A stretch of 64,000 nt of DNA from Nigerium sp. (GTDB lineage: Bacteria; Actinomycetota; Actinomycetes; Propionibacteriales; Propionibacteriaceae). Position numbers and translations under genes: made by a program. Shown here piece after piece: positions 27,926 through 50,521 of this stretch. Each line of letters begins with the position of its first letter. Positions within the stretch are counted from its first letter, which is position 1. The stretch is from positions 124,001-188,000 of the forward strand of contig JADJTH010000001.1 in assembly GCA_016711325.1 (NCBI GenBank), read 5' to 3'. A model generated the notes under the pieces. That model ran no database searches. It saw only the letters and a list, made by a program, of their open reading frames with translations, and had not been told where the DNA came from.

Positions 27926-28441
27926 TCAGGGCGCCCGCAGCGTACCCCGCAGGTGCAGCAATCCGTCCTCGTCGCCGACGGCCACGTGCTCCAACACGCC
28001 GGCGACCTCCGACGACCAGCCGAGCGGTCTGACGTCGACGACGCGGGCTCCCGCCCAGGTGGCGGACGCCGCGGGCCGCGGCCCCCAGTCGGTGTCGAGG
28101 AACTCGGCCACCGCGAACGGACCACCCGGCGAGGGCCCCAGGCCCGCGAACACCTCGACGGCACGGCGCTGCCGCGGCCCTAGCACCGACACGGTGAAGC
28201 GCGCCCCGGGTCGCAGGACGCCGGCCAGGTCGGTGTCGGGATCGATCAGCCCGAGCACCTGCGCGGGGGCGCCGAGCGCCACCAGCATCGAGCTCACGGT
28301 GAGCCCCGCCCGTCCGGCGCCGACACCGGACGCCCACAGCGTCACCGGGGCGGCCAGACGCGCGCGGAGCCGCCGCGCGGCGTCTCGCTGGGGTTCCGGG
28401 GTCGCGAACGGGTGGTCGCGCTGGATGCTCACGACCCTCAT
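27926..28441 (-). CDS. Flavin reductase-like domain protein
   Basis: A 171-aa protein with the FMN-binding split-barrel fold of the flavin reductase-like (DIM6/NTAB) family: PVTLWASGVGAGRAGLTVSS is the FMN-phosphate region, then VLGLIDPDTDL and FTVSVLGPRQRR. It lies 38 bases upstream of gltX in the same direction. Given a ferredoxin-like protein and an SDR downstream of gltX, a redox role is reasonable, but the substrate is unknown. Confidence 0.75.
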   Translation of the reverse strand: MRVVSIQRDHPFATPEPQRDAARRLRARLAAPVTLWASGVGAGRAGLTVSSMLVALGAPAQVLGLIDPDTDLAGVLRPGARFTVSVLGPRQRRAVEVFAGLGPSPGGPFAVAEFLDTDWGPRPAASATWAGARVVDVRPLGWSSEVAGVLEHVAVGDEDGLLHLRGTLRAP

Positions 28442-28500
28442 CTTGCCGCATCATGCCTGGGGTCGGCGCGGGTGCACTCGGGCCGGCGGAGGACGCAGAA

Positions 28501-28529
28501 ACGGGCGGCCCCGCGAGGGGACCGCCCGT
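28501..28529 (-). terminator. Rho-independent terminator of the small membrane protein gene
   Basis: Stem ACGGGCGG/CCGCCCGT with inner CCCC/GGGG and loop GCGA. On the minus strand it is followed by TTTCTG. It lies 17 bases past the stop of the gene at 28547-29071. Confidence 0.75.
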
Positions 28530-28546
28530 TCGGCGCCGATCGAGAA

Positions 28547-29071
28547 TCAGGCTGCGGCGCGCGCCGCGCTCGCGGAGCTGGCGACCTTGGTGAAGGCCCA
28601 GCCGAAGACGATCAGGGTCAGACCGACACCGATCGCGAAGAGGCACACACCGTAGGACAGGACCGACGTGAACAGCGATGCGCGCAGGAACGAGCCGTTC
28701 ATCGCGGTGGTGCGCTGCTTGGTGAGCTCCTCGGCCTTGGCGGTCTGCGCCTGGGCCTCGGCGGTGTCGCCGGCCTCCGTGGCCTTGGTGGCGGCGTTGC
28801 GGGCCGCGGTGGCCGCCGCGCCCAGCTCAGCGTAGGTGAGACCGTTGCTGCCCTTGAGGGCGTGGGTGTTGATGACTTCGGCCTGCGCGAACGCCGAGAT
28901 CGGTCCGCTCACCTGGGAGCCCCCGGCAAACGGTGCGTCCGCGGACACGGTGATGCGCTCGGCTGCCAGCTGGCTGGTGACGATGCCCCACACGACACCG
29001 CCCGTGATGGTGAACAGGACGCCCATGATCAGCGAGACGACGCCAGCGAACTTCAGCGGCTTGAGGTTCAT
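28547..29071 (-). CDS. Small membrane protein of unknown function
   Basis: 174 aa, not recognised as a characterised family. It has an N-terminal membrane segment (about residues 8-32, FAGVVSLIMGVLFTITGGVVWGI) and an extracytoplasmic stretch of about 95 residues. An Ala/Thr/Glu-rich, probably helical segment follows (ATAARNAATKATEAGDTAEA), then a second membrane region of one long or two short helices near 132-162. Similar actinobacterial proteins are sometimes mislabelled as LigA dioxygenases; nothing here supports that. It is a single-gene unit with its own terminator, next to tuf. Confidence 0.75.
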   Translation of the reverse strand: MNLKPLKFAGVVSLIMGVLFTITGGVVWGIVTSQLAAERITVSADAPFAGGSQVSGPISAFAQAEVINTHALKGSNGLTYAELGAAATAARNAATKATEAGDTAEAQAQTAKAEELTKQRTTAMNGSFLRASLFTSVLSYGVCLFAIGVGLTLIVFGWAFTKVASSASAARAAA

Positions 29072-29369
29072 TGGTTGCTCCTTGGAGTGCGAGTGGTGGA
29101 GGACGACCAGTCAGGATCTCGACGGTTCGACTGTTGATCCCGTAATGACTGAAGTCTCTACTACTACGGATCGTAGCAGGATCGGGCGTCATTCCGCGAC
29201 ATCGAGATAGTCACAATTCGAGCACGTCCGTCTCAGCATCCGGGTGCCGTTTCGGGGGCCGCGTCGCTCCGGCCGGGCCGTCTCGCAGGCACCGCCCGCG
29301 CCCGGACGCACGCAGGCCCGCATCCCTCGACGGGATGCGGGCCTGCGTGGCAGCCTGCGTGAGGTCAGA
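29072..29369. other. Gap between tuf and the small membrane protein gene
   Basis: 298 bases on the 3' side of tuf. It contains the tuf terminator (29311-29347) and should hold the promoter of the membrane protein gene. A TACGAT box is visible on the minus strand near 29168-29173, without a good -35. No gene seen. Confidence 0.5.
29311..29347 (-). terminator. Terminator hairpin after tuf
   Basis: A perfect 16-bp stem (arms 29311-29326 and 29332-29347, beginning CGCAGGCCCGCAT) with a 5-base loop, 23 bases past the tuf stop. There is no T tract. It likely ends the rpsL-rpsG-fusA-tuf transcript. Confidence 0.8.
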
Positions 29370-30563
<1,194 letters not shown>

Positions 30564-30675
30564 TTGGGCTCCTCTTTCTTTCCCACCGCACGCGGTTCGC
30601 ACGGCGCATGTCGTTTCTTGCTTGCTTCCTGGGTCGGCCGCTCAAGGCGGACCCGACCAAGTCTTGTCGAGTGAG

Positions 30676-30702
30676 CCGGGAGAGTCAAACTGACTCCCCC
30701 GG
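30676..30702 (-). promoter_or_regulatory. Hairpin in the fusA-tuf gap
   Basis: 12-bp arms (minus strand CCGGGGGAGTCA and TGACTCTCCCGG, one G-U pair) with a 3-base loop. The right arm includes TTGACT, a -35-like hexamer; 17 bases later is AAGACT, a poor -10. It could act as an attenuator or as part of a tuf promoter. Confidence 0.4.
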
Positions 30703-30739
30703 ATTCATCACCCGTCTCAGGTGAGCCGGCGGGGGGCGA

Positions 30740-32851
<2,112 letters not shown>

Positions 32852-32902
32852 GGGATGCTTCCCCTCTTGTTACATAAAGTGTCGTGCGGGTCGAAACAGG
32901 CG

Positions 32903-32940
32903 TGAAGCTCCCCCCCGCGCTTGCGGCGGGGAGAAGCTTC
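32903..32940 (-). promoter_or_regulatory. Stem-loop between rpsG and fusA
   Basis: GAAGCT/AGCTTC outer pairs enclose a GC-rich inner stem (TCCCCGC with GCGGGG). It starts 7 bases past the rpsG stop. This is a possible attenuation or processing site; function unproven. Confidence 0.35.
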
Positions 32941-32946
32941 AGCAGA

Positions 32947-33417
32947 TCACCAGCGGTAGTGAGCGAAGGCGCGGTTCGCCTCGGCCATCTTGTGCGTGTC
33001 CTCGCGCTTCTTCACGCTCGCGCCGAGGCCGTTGCTCGCGTCGAGGATCTCGTTCATCAGGCGCTCGGTCATGGTCTTCTCGCGGCGCTGGCGAGAGAAG
33101 CTGACCAGCCAGCGCATCGACAGGGTGGTCGCACGGGCGGGCTTCACCTCGATGGGCACCTGATAGGTCGCGCCACCGACGCGACGGGACTTGACCTCGA
33201 CCGCCGGACGGATGTTGTCGAGCGCCTTCTTGAGGGTCTGCACCGGGTCGATGCCGGTCTTGACCCGGGTGCCCTCGAGAGCGCCGTAGACGATGTTCTG
33301 AGCGGTGGTCTTCTTGCCGTCGAGCAGGATCTTGCTCACCAACTGGGAGACCAGCGGCGAGCCGTAGACGGGATCGACGACGACCGGCCGCTTCGGGGCC
33401 GGACCCTTGCGAGGCAT
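32947..33417 (-). CDS. rpsG: 30S ribosomal protein S7
   Basis: 16S rRNA-binding assembly protein and, in E. coli, str-operon repressor. 156 aa, starting MPRKGPAPKRPVVVDPVYG, with GGATYQVPIEVKPAR and the C-terminal KMAEANRAFAHYRW. The start ATG overlaps the rpsL stop by one base (TAATG). Confidence 0.97.
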   Translation of the reverse strand: MPRKGPAPKRPVVVDPVYGSPLVSQLVSKILLDGKKTTAQNIVYGALEGTRVKTGIDPVQTLKKALDNIRPAVEVKSRRVGGATYQVPIEVKPARATTLSMRWLVSFSRQRREKTMTERLMNEILDASNGLGASVKKREDTHKMAEANRAFAHYRW

Positions 33418-33788
33418 TACTTCTCCTTCTTCGCGCCGTAACGGCTGCGGGCCTGCTTGCGGTTCTTGACACCCTGGGTGTCGAGCGAGCCGCGGATGAT
33501 CTTGTACCGAACACCCGGCAGGTCCTTCACGCGACCGCCGCGAACGAGCACCATCGAGTGCTCCTGCAGGTTGTGACCCACGCCCGGGATGTAGGCGGTC
33601 ACCTCGATGCCCGAGGACAGCCGGACGCGCGCCACCTTGCGGAGCGCCGAGTTCGGCTTCTTGGGGGTCGTCGTGTACACGCGGGTGCACACCCCCCGGC
33701 GCTGGGGCGAGCCCTTGAGGGCAGGCGTCTTGTTCTTGCTGACCTTGTCAGTGCGGCCCTTGCGGACCAACTGCTGGATGGTGGGCAC
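33417..33788 (-). CDS. rpsL: 30S ribosomal protein S12
   Basis: Decoding-centre protein, 123 aa from the GTG at 33788, which follows an AAGGA site; the family N-terminus PTIQQLVRKGR supports it. Streptomycin-relevant K43 (TTTPKKPNSALRK) and K88 (GGRVKDLPG) are both unmodified in type, so the sequence predicts no S12-based streptomycin resistance. It is the first gene of rpsL-rpsG-fusA-tuf. Confidence 0.97.
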   Translation of the reverse strand: MPTIQQLVRKGRTDKVSKNKTPALKGSPQRRGVCTRVYTTTPKKPNSALRKVARVRLSSGIEVTAYIPGVGHNLQEHSMVLVRGGRVKDLPGVRYKIIRGSLDTQGVKNRKQARSRYGAKKEK

Positions 33789-33964
33789 CGGCTGGTATTC
33801 CTTCGTTGTTCGGTTGGCCCGGGTGGGCCACGCTTGTGGCGCGCCGGCCTGACGGGAACTCGGGGAGCTCAGCCGCGCGTCGGCCTGTCGCGAATGTGTG
33901 TCCGAATGAACCCTGGGGCTCCGCGGCGTGCACGGTCGGTTCGGTTGCCCGAACACAACGACAA

Positions 33965-33994
33965 AGACTAGTGGTAGACCCTGGAGCCGGTCAA
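33965..33994 (-). promoter_or_regulatory. Promoter of the rpsL-rpsG-fusA-tuf cluster
   Basis: Minus strand TTGACC (33989-33994) and TAGTCT (33965-33970) with an 18-base spacer, about 180 bases upstream of rpsL. It fits the housekeeping sigma factor. Confidence 0.65.
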
Positions 33995-34104
33995 AGTAAC
34001 GACCGCGACTGCCCCGGGCCATGACTAGCCGAAGAACGCAACCGCCAGTCTAGCGTGGCGACGGCGATCCCCCAAAAGGGACGCCGCCGACGGATGCCGC
34101 AACG

Positions 34105-34147
34105 CACCGGAGCCCCGCGGGCACAAGCGTGCCGCGGGGCTCCGGTG
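34105..34147 (-). terminator. Terminator of rpoBC
   Basis: A very stable hairpin: 15 paired bases starting CACCGGAGCCCCGCG, one bulge, then GCAC/GTGC around the loop AAGC. It lies 9 bases past the rpoC stop. Confidence 0.8.
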
Positions 34148-34155
34148 GCCCTGAC

Positions 34156-38031
<3,876 letters not shown>

Positions 38032-38092
38032 GTTTGTTCTCTCTCTCCCTGGGGGGAACTTCGTTCGGACCAGTGGCCGCCGATCCGGACTA

Positions 38093-38175
38093 CCGGTCGA
38101 GGCGCCTCGACCGGGGCGGGGGCCGATCGGCCCCCTGCGGGTGGTGGGTGCGGGCACATACGGATGCCCCGCACC
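38093..38175 (-). repeat. Three consecutive inverted repeats in the rpoB-rpoC gap
   Basis: In transcription order: (1) 38147-38175, arms GGTGCGGG/CCCGCACC with a 13-base loop. (2) 38118-38135, perfect 18-bp palindrome GGGGGCCGATCGGCCCCC. (3) 38093-38114, perfect 22-bp palindrome with half-site CCGGTCGAGGC. Together they fill over half of the gap. They may be RNA stem-loops (processing, pausing or partial termination) or repeated intergenic elements. Confidence 0.7.
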
Positions 38176-38181
38176 CTCCAA

Positions 38182-41655
<3,474 letters not shown>

Positions 41656-41753
41656 GAGTATGGTCCTTCCAAAAGAAACCCGGCTGGGAGGTTCTTTGCA
41701 TGCAAAACGCCCCGCGTCAAGTGGTCACGGGTCGCCAAATGGGGCAAAGCCTG

Positions 41754-41782
41754 ATCCTAGCCCCTTCGCGGAGGCCACGCAA
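41754..41782 (-). promoter_or_regulatory. rpoBC promoter
   Basis: Minus strand TTGCGT (41777-41782) and TAGGAT (41754-41759) with a 17-base spacer. TAGGAT is a common actinobacterial -10. It is downstream of the rplJL terminator, so rpoBC has independent transcription. Confidence 0.7.
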
Positions 41783-41919
41783 ATTGAGCCAGGGGCCGCT
41801 CGCGCCCAGGTGCCTCGTTGCCCACCGGGTCGTGCCCAGCTTAGCGGCGCCGCACCCCGGGGCCGTCGTCGGACACGCCGTCCCTTCCGCACCTCGCCGA
41901 CCCGCGCGAAACCAAAGAA

Positions 41920-41940
41920 GCCCCCGGCGGAGCCGGGGGC
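41920..41940 (-). terminator. Rho-independent terminator of rplJ-rplL
   Basis: 9-bp stem GCCCCCGGC/GCCGGGGGC with loop GGA (plus-strand orientation), followed on the minus strand by TTCTTTGGTTTC. It lies about 25 bases past the rplL stop. Confidence 0.85.
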
Positions 41941-41965
41941 CTCTCTTGGTGCTGCGATCAGTGCG

Positions 41966-42352
41966 TCACTTGAAGCTGACGGTCGCGCCGGCGGCCTCGA
42001 GCTGCTCCTTGGCCTTCTCGGCGACGTCGCGCGCGACCTTCTCCAGGACGGCCTTCGGCGCGGACTCGACGAGGTCCTTGGCCTCCTTCAGACCGAGGGA
42101 CGTCAGCGCACGCACCTCCTTGATGACCTGGATCTTCTTCTCGCCGATCAATTCGAGGACGACGTCGACCTCGGAGGACTCCTCCTCTTCGGCGGCCGCC
42201 TCGCCGGCGGCGGCCGGGGCCGCGGCCACCGCGACCGGCGCGGCGGCAGTGACACCGAAGGTGTCCTCGAACAGCGTGACGAACTCGGAAAGTTCGATCA
42301 GGGTCATCTCCTTGAAGGCGTCAAGGAGCTCGTCATTGGTGAGCTTCGCCAT
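41966..42352 (-). CDS. rplL: 50S ribosomal protein L7/L12
   Basis: Stalk protein that recruits translational GTPases, 128 aa. It has the N-terminal dimerisation domain (MAKLTNDELLDAFKEMTLIE), an Ala-rich acidic hinge (about 35-60) and the C-terminal domain with IQVIKEVRALTSLGLKEAKD. It lies 18 bases after rplJ and ends in a clear terminator. Confidence 0.98.
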   Translation of the reverse strand: MAKLTNDELLDAFKEMTLIELSEFVTLFEDTFGVTAAAPVAVAAAPAAAGEAAAEEEESSEVDVVLELIGEKKIQVIKEVRALTSLGLKEAKDLVESAPKAVLEKVARDVAEKAKEQLEAAGATVSFK

Positions 42353-42370
42353 GGTGGGCGTTCCTTTCAG

Positions 42371-43018
42371 TTACTTCGCAGCCTCAGCCGCGTCATCAGT
42401 GGCCTCGGCAGCGGGCGCTGCGTCGGATGCCGAGGCGTCCTCGGCGGTTTCGAGCTTCTGGTCAGCGGCGGCAGCCTGGCCGGCTCCACCGATCAAGGCC
42501 GGGTTCTCCCCCGCCGCAGCCTCCAGCGCGCCGAAGGCGCGGGCGGCCTGCGACAGCGGGGCGGCAATGAGGTAGACGGCCTTGCTGAGGTTCGCCTGAA
42601 GCGCACCCGCCAGCTTGGCGAGCAGAACCTCGCGCGACTCGAGGTCGGCGAGCTTCTTCACTTCGTCGACGCCAAGGACGCGACCGTCCATGACGCCACC
42701 CTTGATGACCAGAAGCGGGTTGTCCTTCGCGAAGTCGCGCAGACCCTTCGCAACGGTGGCAACGTCACCGTTGATGAAGGCGATCGCCGTGGGGCCGCTG
42801 AGCTGCTCGTCGAGCCCCTCAATGCCCGCCTCACGTGCGGCGATCTGGGTCAGAGTGTTCTTCGCGACGGCGTACGTGGCGTTCTCACCGAGAGCGCGGC
42901 GCAATGCCTTGATGCTCTTCACGGTGAGACCACGATATTCGGTCAGCACAGCGGCGTTCGACGAGCTGAAGGCTTCCTTCAACTCCGCGACCGCGGCTGC
43001 CTTTTCCGGCCTCGCCAT
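42371..43018 (-). CDS. rplJ: 50S ribosomal protein L10
   Basis: Stalk base that anchors L7/L12 dimers. The core starts MARPEKAAAVAELKEAF; conserved KNTLTQIAAREAG and GPTAIAF segments follow. An Ala/Glu/Asp-rich tail from about residue 175 brings it to 215 aa. GGAAGGAG lies 4 bases before the ATG. The leader carries an L10-leader-like structure. Here rplJ is separated from rplK-rplA by the whole rRNA operon. Confidence 0.97.
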   Translation of the reverse strand: MARPEKAAAVAELKEAFSSSNAAVLTEYRGLTVKSIKALRRALGENATYAVAKNTLTQIAAREAGIEGLDEQLSGPTAIAFINGDVATVAKGLRDFAKDNPLLVIKGGVMDGRVLGVDEVKKLADLESREVLLAKLAGALQANLSKAVYLIAAPLSQAARAFGALEAAAGENPALIGGAGQAAAADQKLETAEDASASDAAPAAEATDDAAEAAK

Positions 43019-43064
43019 GGGTCTCCTTCCCACTTCCGTTGATTCAGGCCTCGGACATGGAAAG

Positions 43065-43172
43065 GCCCCGTGTGCGCAGCACCACGGGGCGAGCTGGGAC
43101 TCCAGCGAATCGTTCGTGACACCTGCGCGGGGTTTGCACTCGCTCGCGCGAGACACCAGCGGTCTTTGGCTT
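43065..43172 (-). promoter_or_regulatory. L10 leader (autoregulatory structure) of rplJL
   Basis: Between the predicted start point and rplJ the minus strand holds CCAAAGACCGCTGGTG, resembling the conserved binding-site segment of ribosomal protein L10 leaders. A hairpin GCCCCGTG/CACGGGGC (43065-43072 with 43083-43090) followed by CTTTCC looks like an attenuator. In the family, L10(L12)4 binds this leader to repress its own synthesis. Confidence 0.55.
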
Positions 43173-43179
43173 CGCCTCC

Positions 43180-43208
43180 ACAATATCCGAGATGATCGCG
43201 CGGACCAA
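43180..43208 (-). promoter_or_regulatory. rplJL promoter
   Basis: Minus strand TTGGTC (43203-43208) and TATTGT (43180-43185), spacer 17. It lies downstream of the rRNA terminator and about 160 bases before rplJ. Confidence 0.65.
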
Positions 43209-43260
43209 ATCGACGGCGGGACTGACCGGCGAGCGTGAGGCGACGCGACTGGAATTGGTT

Positions 43261-43290
43261 GAGGGCCCCTCACGTAGGTGAGGGGCCCTC
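43261..43290 (-). terminator. rRNA operon terminator
   Basis: Perfect 13-bp stem GAGGGCCCCTCAC/GTGAGGGGCCCTC with loop GTAG, about 20 bases past 5S rRNA. Confidence 0.8.
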
Positions 43291-43309
43291 GATCACCCTG
43301 GTGGGTGTG

Positions 43310-43426
43310 TTCGGCGGTGTCCTACTCTCCCACACCCTGGCGGGTGCAGTACCATCGGCGCTGTCAGGCTTAGCTTCCGGGTTCGGGATGGGACCGGGCG
43401 TTTCCCTGACGCTGTGACCACCGTAA
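43310..43426 (-). rRNA. rrf: 5S ribosomal RNA
   Basis: About 117 bases. The minus strand begins TTACGGTGGTCACAGCG, contains the conserved CCCGGTCCCATCCCGAAC and AAGCTAAGCC segments, and ends near ACACCGCCGAACA. Ends are approximate to a few bases. Confidence 0.95.
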
Positions 43427-43499
43427 CATTTTGGAGTTGTCTTCCCGCACCCGTGGGTGTGGGGGATCGTTCACAACGGTGTTTGTTGGTTGGGATATC

Positions 43500-43513
43500 G
43501 TATAGTGGACGCG
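43500..43513 (-). other. 3' half of the 23S precursor processing stem
   Basis: These 14 bases are exactly complementary in the transcript to 46717-46730 upstream of 23S (GTATAGTGGACGCG on one arm). This would form the long-range stem cut by RNase III to release pre-23S rRNA. Confidence 0.7.
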
Positions 43514-43564
43514 GTTATCGTGTTAAGTAGTGTTTTGGGTTGTCACTGTGTTTGGTGGTGTGAC

Positions 43565-48613
<5,049 letters not shown>

Positions 48614-48823
48614 AAAACAATGAAAGAGCATGAAAACCCAACCCTAAAAAGGTTGAATAAATCAACATACTCAAAAGAAATCAGCAACCAAAGCCACTGA
48701 TAACGAGGGCACACAAACCAACAACAGACCCCAAACGGAGTCCGTCAACCGATTCATGTGCAAAAAATAATAGTCACAACCAACCAAACAAATGATCAGC
48801 CATAACCACTGGCATTGACCTAA

Positions 48824-48844
48824 GCACGCTGTTGAGTTCTCAAA
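48824..48844 (-). promoter_or_regulatory. rrn leader antitermination/processing element
   Basis: Minus strand TTTGAGAACTCAACAGCGTG is the element seen in nearly all actinobacterial rrn leaders, overlapping the boxA-type antitermination and processing region. Confidence 0.65.
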
Positions 48845-48907
48845 CTTCCACCACCAAACCAAACACCCCAAGGAAACCCCCGAAGCCCTCAGCAAGGCAC
48901 TCGATAA

Positions 48908-48936
48908 ACCTTAGAGAAACAATCCCACCGAGTCAA
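48908..48936 (-). promoter_or_regulatory. rRNA promoter P1 (proximal)
   Basis: Minus strand TTGACT (48931-48936) and TAAGGT (48908-48913) with a 17-base spacer. Confidence 0.75.
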
Positions 48937-49060
48937 ATCGGCGATTTCGGACCATTTCCGGAACCTCCTCGAACCAGGTCTCACGACCGTGGCTTGCTCG
49001 GCGATCCCACCCTCAGACCCCGGGAGATCTTCCACTTCCCGGCCCCTGAGCGCTTGGTAA

Positions 49061-49089
49061 ACATTACACGCCCCCCAGGCGCAATGCAA
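49061..49089 (-). promoter_or_regulatory. rRNA promoter P2 (distal)
   Basis: Minus strand TTGCAT (49084-49089) and TAATGT (49061-49066) with a 17-base spacer, 153 bases upstream of the proximal promoter. Confidence 0.65.
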
Positions 49090-49151
49090 ATCCGCCCCCC
49101 GCCGGCCGGTCGCAGGACGTCCGACAAGGCACGATGCGTCCGCTGACGCGC

Positions 49152-49183
49152 GAAGGCCCTCACCCGCGCGGGTGAGGGCCTTC
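49152..49183 (-). terminator. Terminator of the nusG-rplK-rplA transcript
   Basis: Perfect 14-bp stem GAAGGCCCTCACCC/GGGTGAGGGCCTTC, loop GCGC, about 20 bases past the rplA stop. It isolates the rRNA promoters from upstream transcription. Confidence 0.8.
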
Positions 49184-49202
49184 GGGGCGCTGACAGGGCC
49201 GC

Positions 49203-49910
49203 TCAGGCAGCGGCGTCCACAGGCTTGGTGCGCTGAGGATCCACGGGGATGCCGGGGCCCATCGTCGAGGCGACGGTGATCTTCTTCAGGTACCGGCCCT
49301 TCGCCGCCGACGGCTTCAGGCGGAGGACCTCGTCCAGCGCCGCGAAGTAGTTCTCGGCCAGCTGCTCGTCGGCGAAGGATGCCTTGCCGACGATGAAGTG
49401 GAGGTTGGCGTGCCGGTCCACACGGAACTCGATCTTGCCGCCCTTGATCTCGGTGACCGCCTTGGCGACGTCCATGGTGACCGTGCCGGTCTTCGGGTTC
49501 GGCATGAGACCGCGCGGGCCGAGAATGCGGCCGAGGCGTCCGACCTTGCCCATCATGTCGGGCGTGGCGACGACCGCGTCGAAGTCGAGGTAGCCGCCGG
49601 CCACCTTGGCGATCAGCTCGTCGGCGCCGATCTCGTCGGCCCCCGCGTCCGCCGCCGCGGCGGCCTTCTCACCGGTGGCGAAGACGAGGACCCGTGCCGT
49701 CTTGCCGGTACCGTTGGGCAGGTTCACCGTGCCGCGGACCATCTGGTCCGCCTTACGCGGATCGACGCCGAGGCGCATCGCGACCTCGATCGTCTCGTCG
49801 AACTTGGCCGAGGCGGCACTCTTGGCCAGCGCCAGAGCCTCCTCGGCGCTGTACAGCTGCGCGGCGTCGACCTTCTCTTCGGCCGCGCGGTAAGCCTTGC
49901 TGCGCTTCAT
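49203..49910 (-). CDS. rplA: 50S ribosomal protein L1
   Basis: L1-stalk protein and translational repressor of its own operon in E. coli. 235 aa, with VDPRKADQMVRGTVNLPNGTGK and LGPRGLMPNPKTGTV, both characteristic. It lies 87 bases after rplK. Its downstream neighbour is the rRNA operon instead of rplJ. Confidence 0.97.
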   Translation of the reverse strand: MKRSKAYRAAEEKVDAAQLYSAEEALALAKSAASAKFDETIEVAMRLGVDPRKADQMVRGTVNLPNGTGKTARVLVFATGEKAAAAADAGADEIGADELIAKVAGGYLDFDAVVATPDMMGKVGRLGRILGPRGLMPNPKTGTVTMDVAKAVTEIKGGKIEFRVDRHANLHFIVGKASFADEQLAENYFAALDEVLRLKPSAAKGRYLKKITVASTMGPGIPVDPQRTKPVDAAA

Positions 49911-49997
49911 GACTGGTTCCTTTCACGGCCCCGCATGGGGCCTACCAGGTGTGGTGTACGGGCCCGCCGGCCCTACCACGGTGGGTGGTGGTGTGGC

Positions 49998-50429
49998 TCA
50001 GCCGTCGACCGTGACGCCCATCGAGCGGGCGGTGCCCTCCACGATCTTCATCGCGGCGTCGATGTCGTTGGCGTTCAGATCGGGAAGCTTGGTGGTGGCG
50101 ATCTCGCGAACCTGGTCGCGCGTGATCTTGCCGACCTTGTCCACATGGGGCCTGGCGGAGCCCGACTTCAGGCCCGCGGCCTTCTTGATCATCTCGGCCG
50201 CCGGCGGCGTCTTCGTGATGAACGAGAACGAGCGGTCCTCGTAGATCGTGATCTCGACGGGAATGACGTTCCCGCGCATGGCTTCCGTCTGGGCGTTGTA
50301 CGCCTTGCAGAACTCCATGATGTTGACGCCGTGCGGACCGAGAGCGGTACCGACCGGAGGTGCGGGGGTAGCCGCGCCCGCGTTCAAGGCAACCTTGACG
50401 AGCGCTGCCACCTTCTTCTTGGGAGGCAT
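49998..50429 (-). CDS. rplK: 50S ribosomal protein L11
   Basis: GTPase-centre protein needed for the RelA/Rel response, 143 aa. It starts MPPKKKVAALVKVALNAGAA, has the PPVGTALGPHGVNIMEFCKAYN motif region and the rRNA-binding C-terminal domain (GKITRDQVREIATTKLPDLN). It follows nusG by 92 bases. Confidence 0.97.
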   Translation of the reverse strand: MPPKKKVAALVKVALNAGAATPAPPVGTALGPHGVNIMEFCKAYNAQTEAMRGNVIPVEITIYEDRSFSFITKTPPAAEMIKKAAGLKSGSARPHVDKVGKITRDQVREIATTKLPDLNANDIDAAMKIVEGTARSMGVTVDG

Positions 50430-50521
50430 GTTGGGTCCTTGCTACATCACGGCACGCTCGGGACAGCATGCCTGGGTTTGGTTCGTGGCCCGCCGGAACG
50501 GAGCCGATGCGACCCGCTCGC

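Larger units (their letters stand above)
33789..34155. other. rpoC-rpsL intergenic region
   Basis: 367 bases without a gene. It holds the rpoC terminator on one side (34105-34147) and the str-operon promoter (33965-33994). The leader from the predicted start point to rpsL is about 170 bases; I saw no recognised riboswitch or protein-binding leader. Confidence 0.7.
41656..41965. other. rplL-rpoB intergenic region
   Basis: 310 bases holding the rplJL terminator and the rpoB promoter, leaving about a 90-base rpoB leader. No gene seen. Confidence 0.7.
48614..49202 (-). other. rRNA operon promoter and leader region
   Basis: 589 bases without a protein gene. It contains two tandem promoters (48908-48936 and 49061-49089), the conserved leader element at 48824-48844, and the rplA terminator (49152-49183). 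The leader of about 300 bases is AT-rich and should pair with the 16S 3' flank for processing. Confidence 0.75.
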
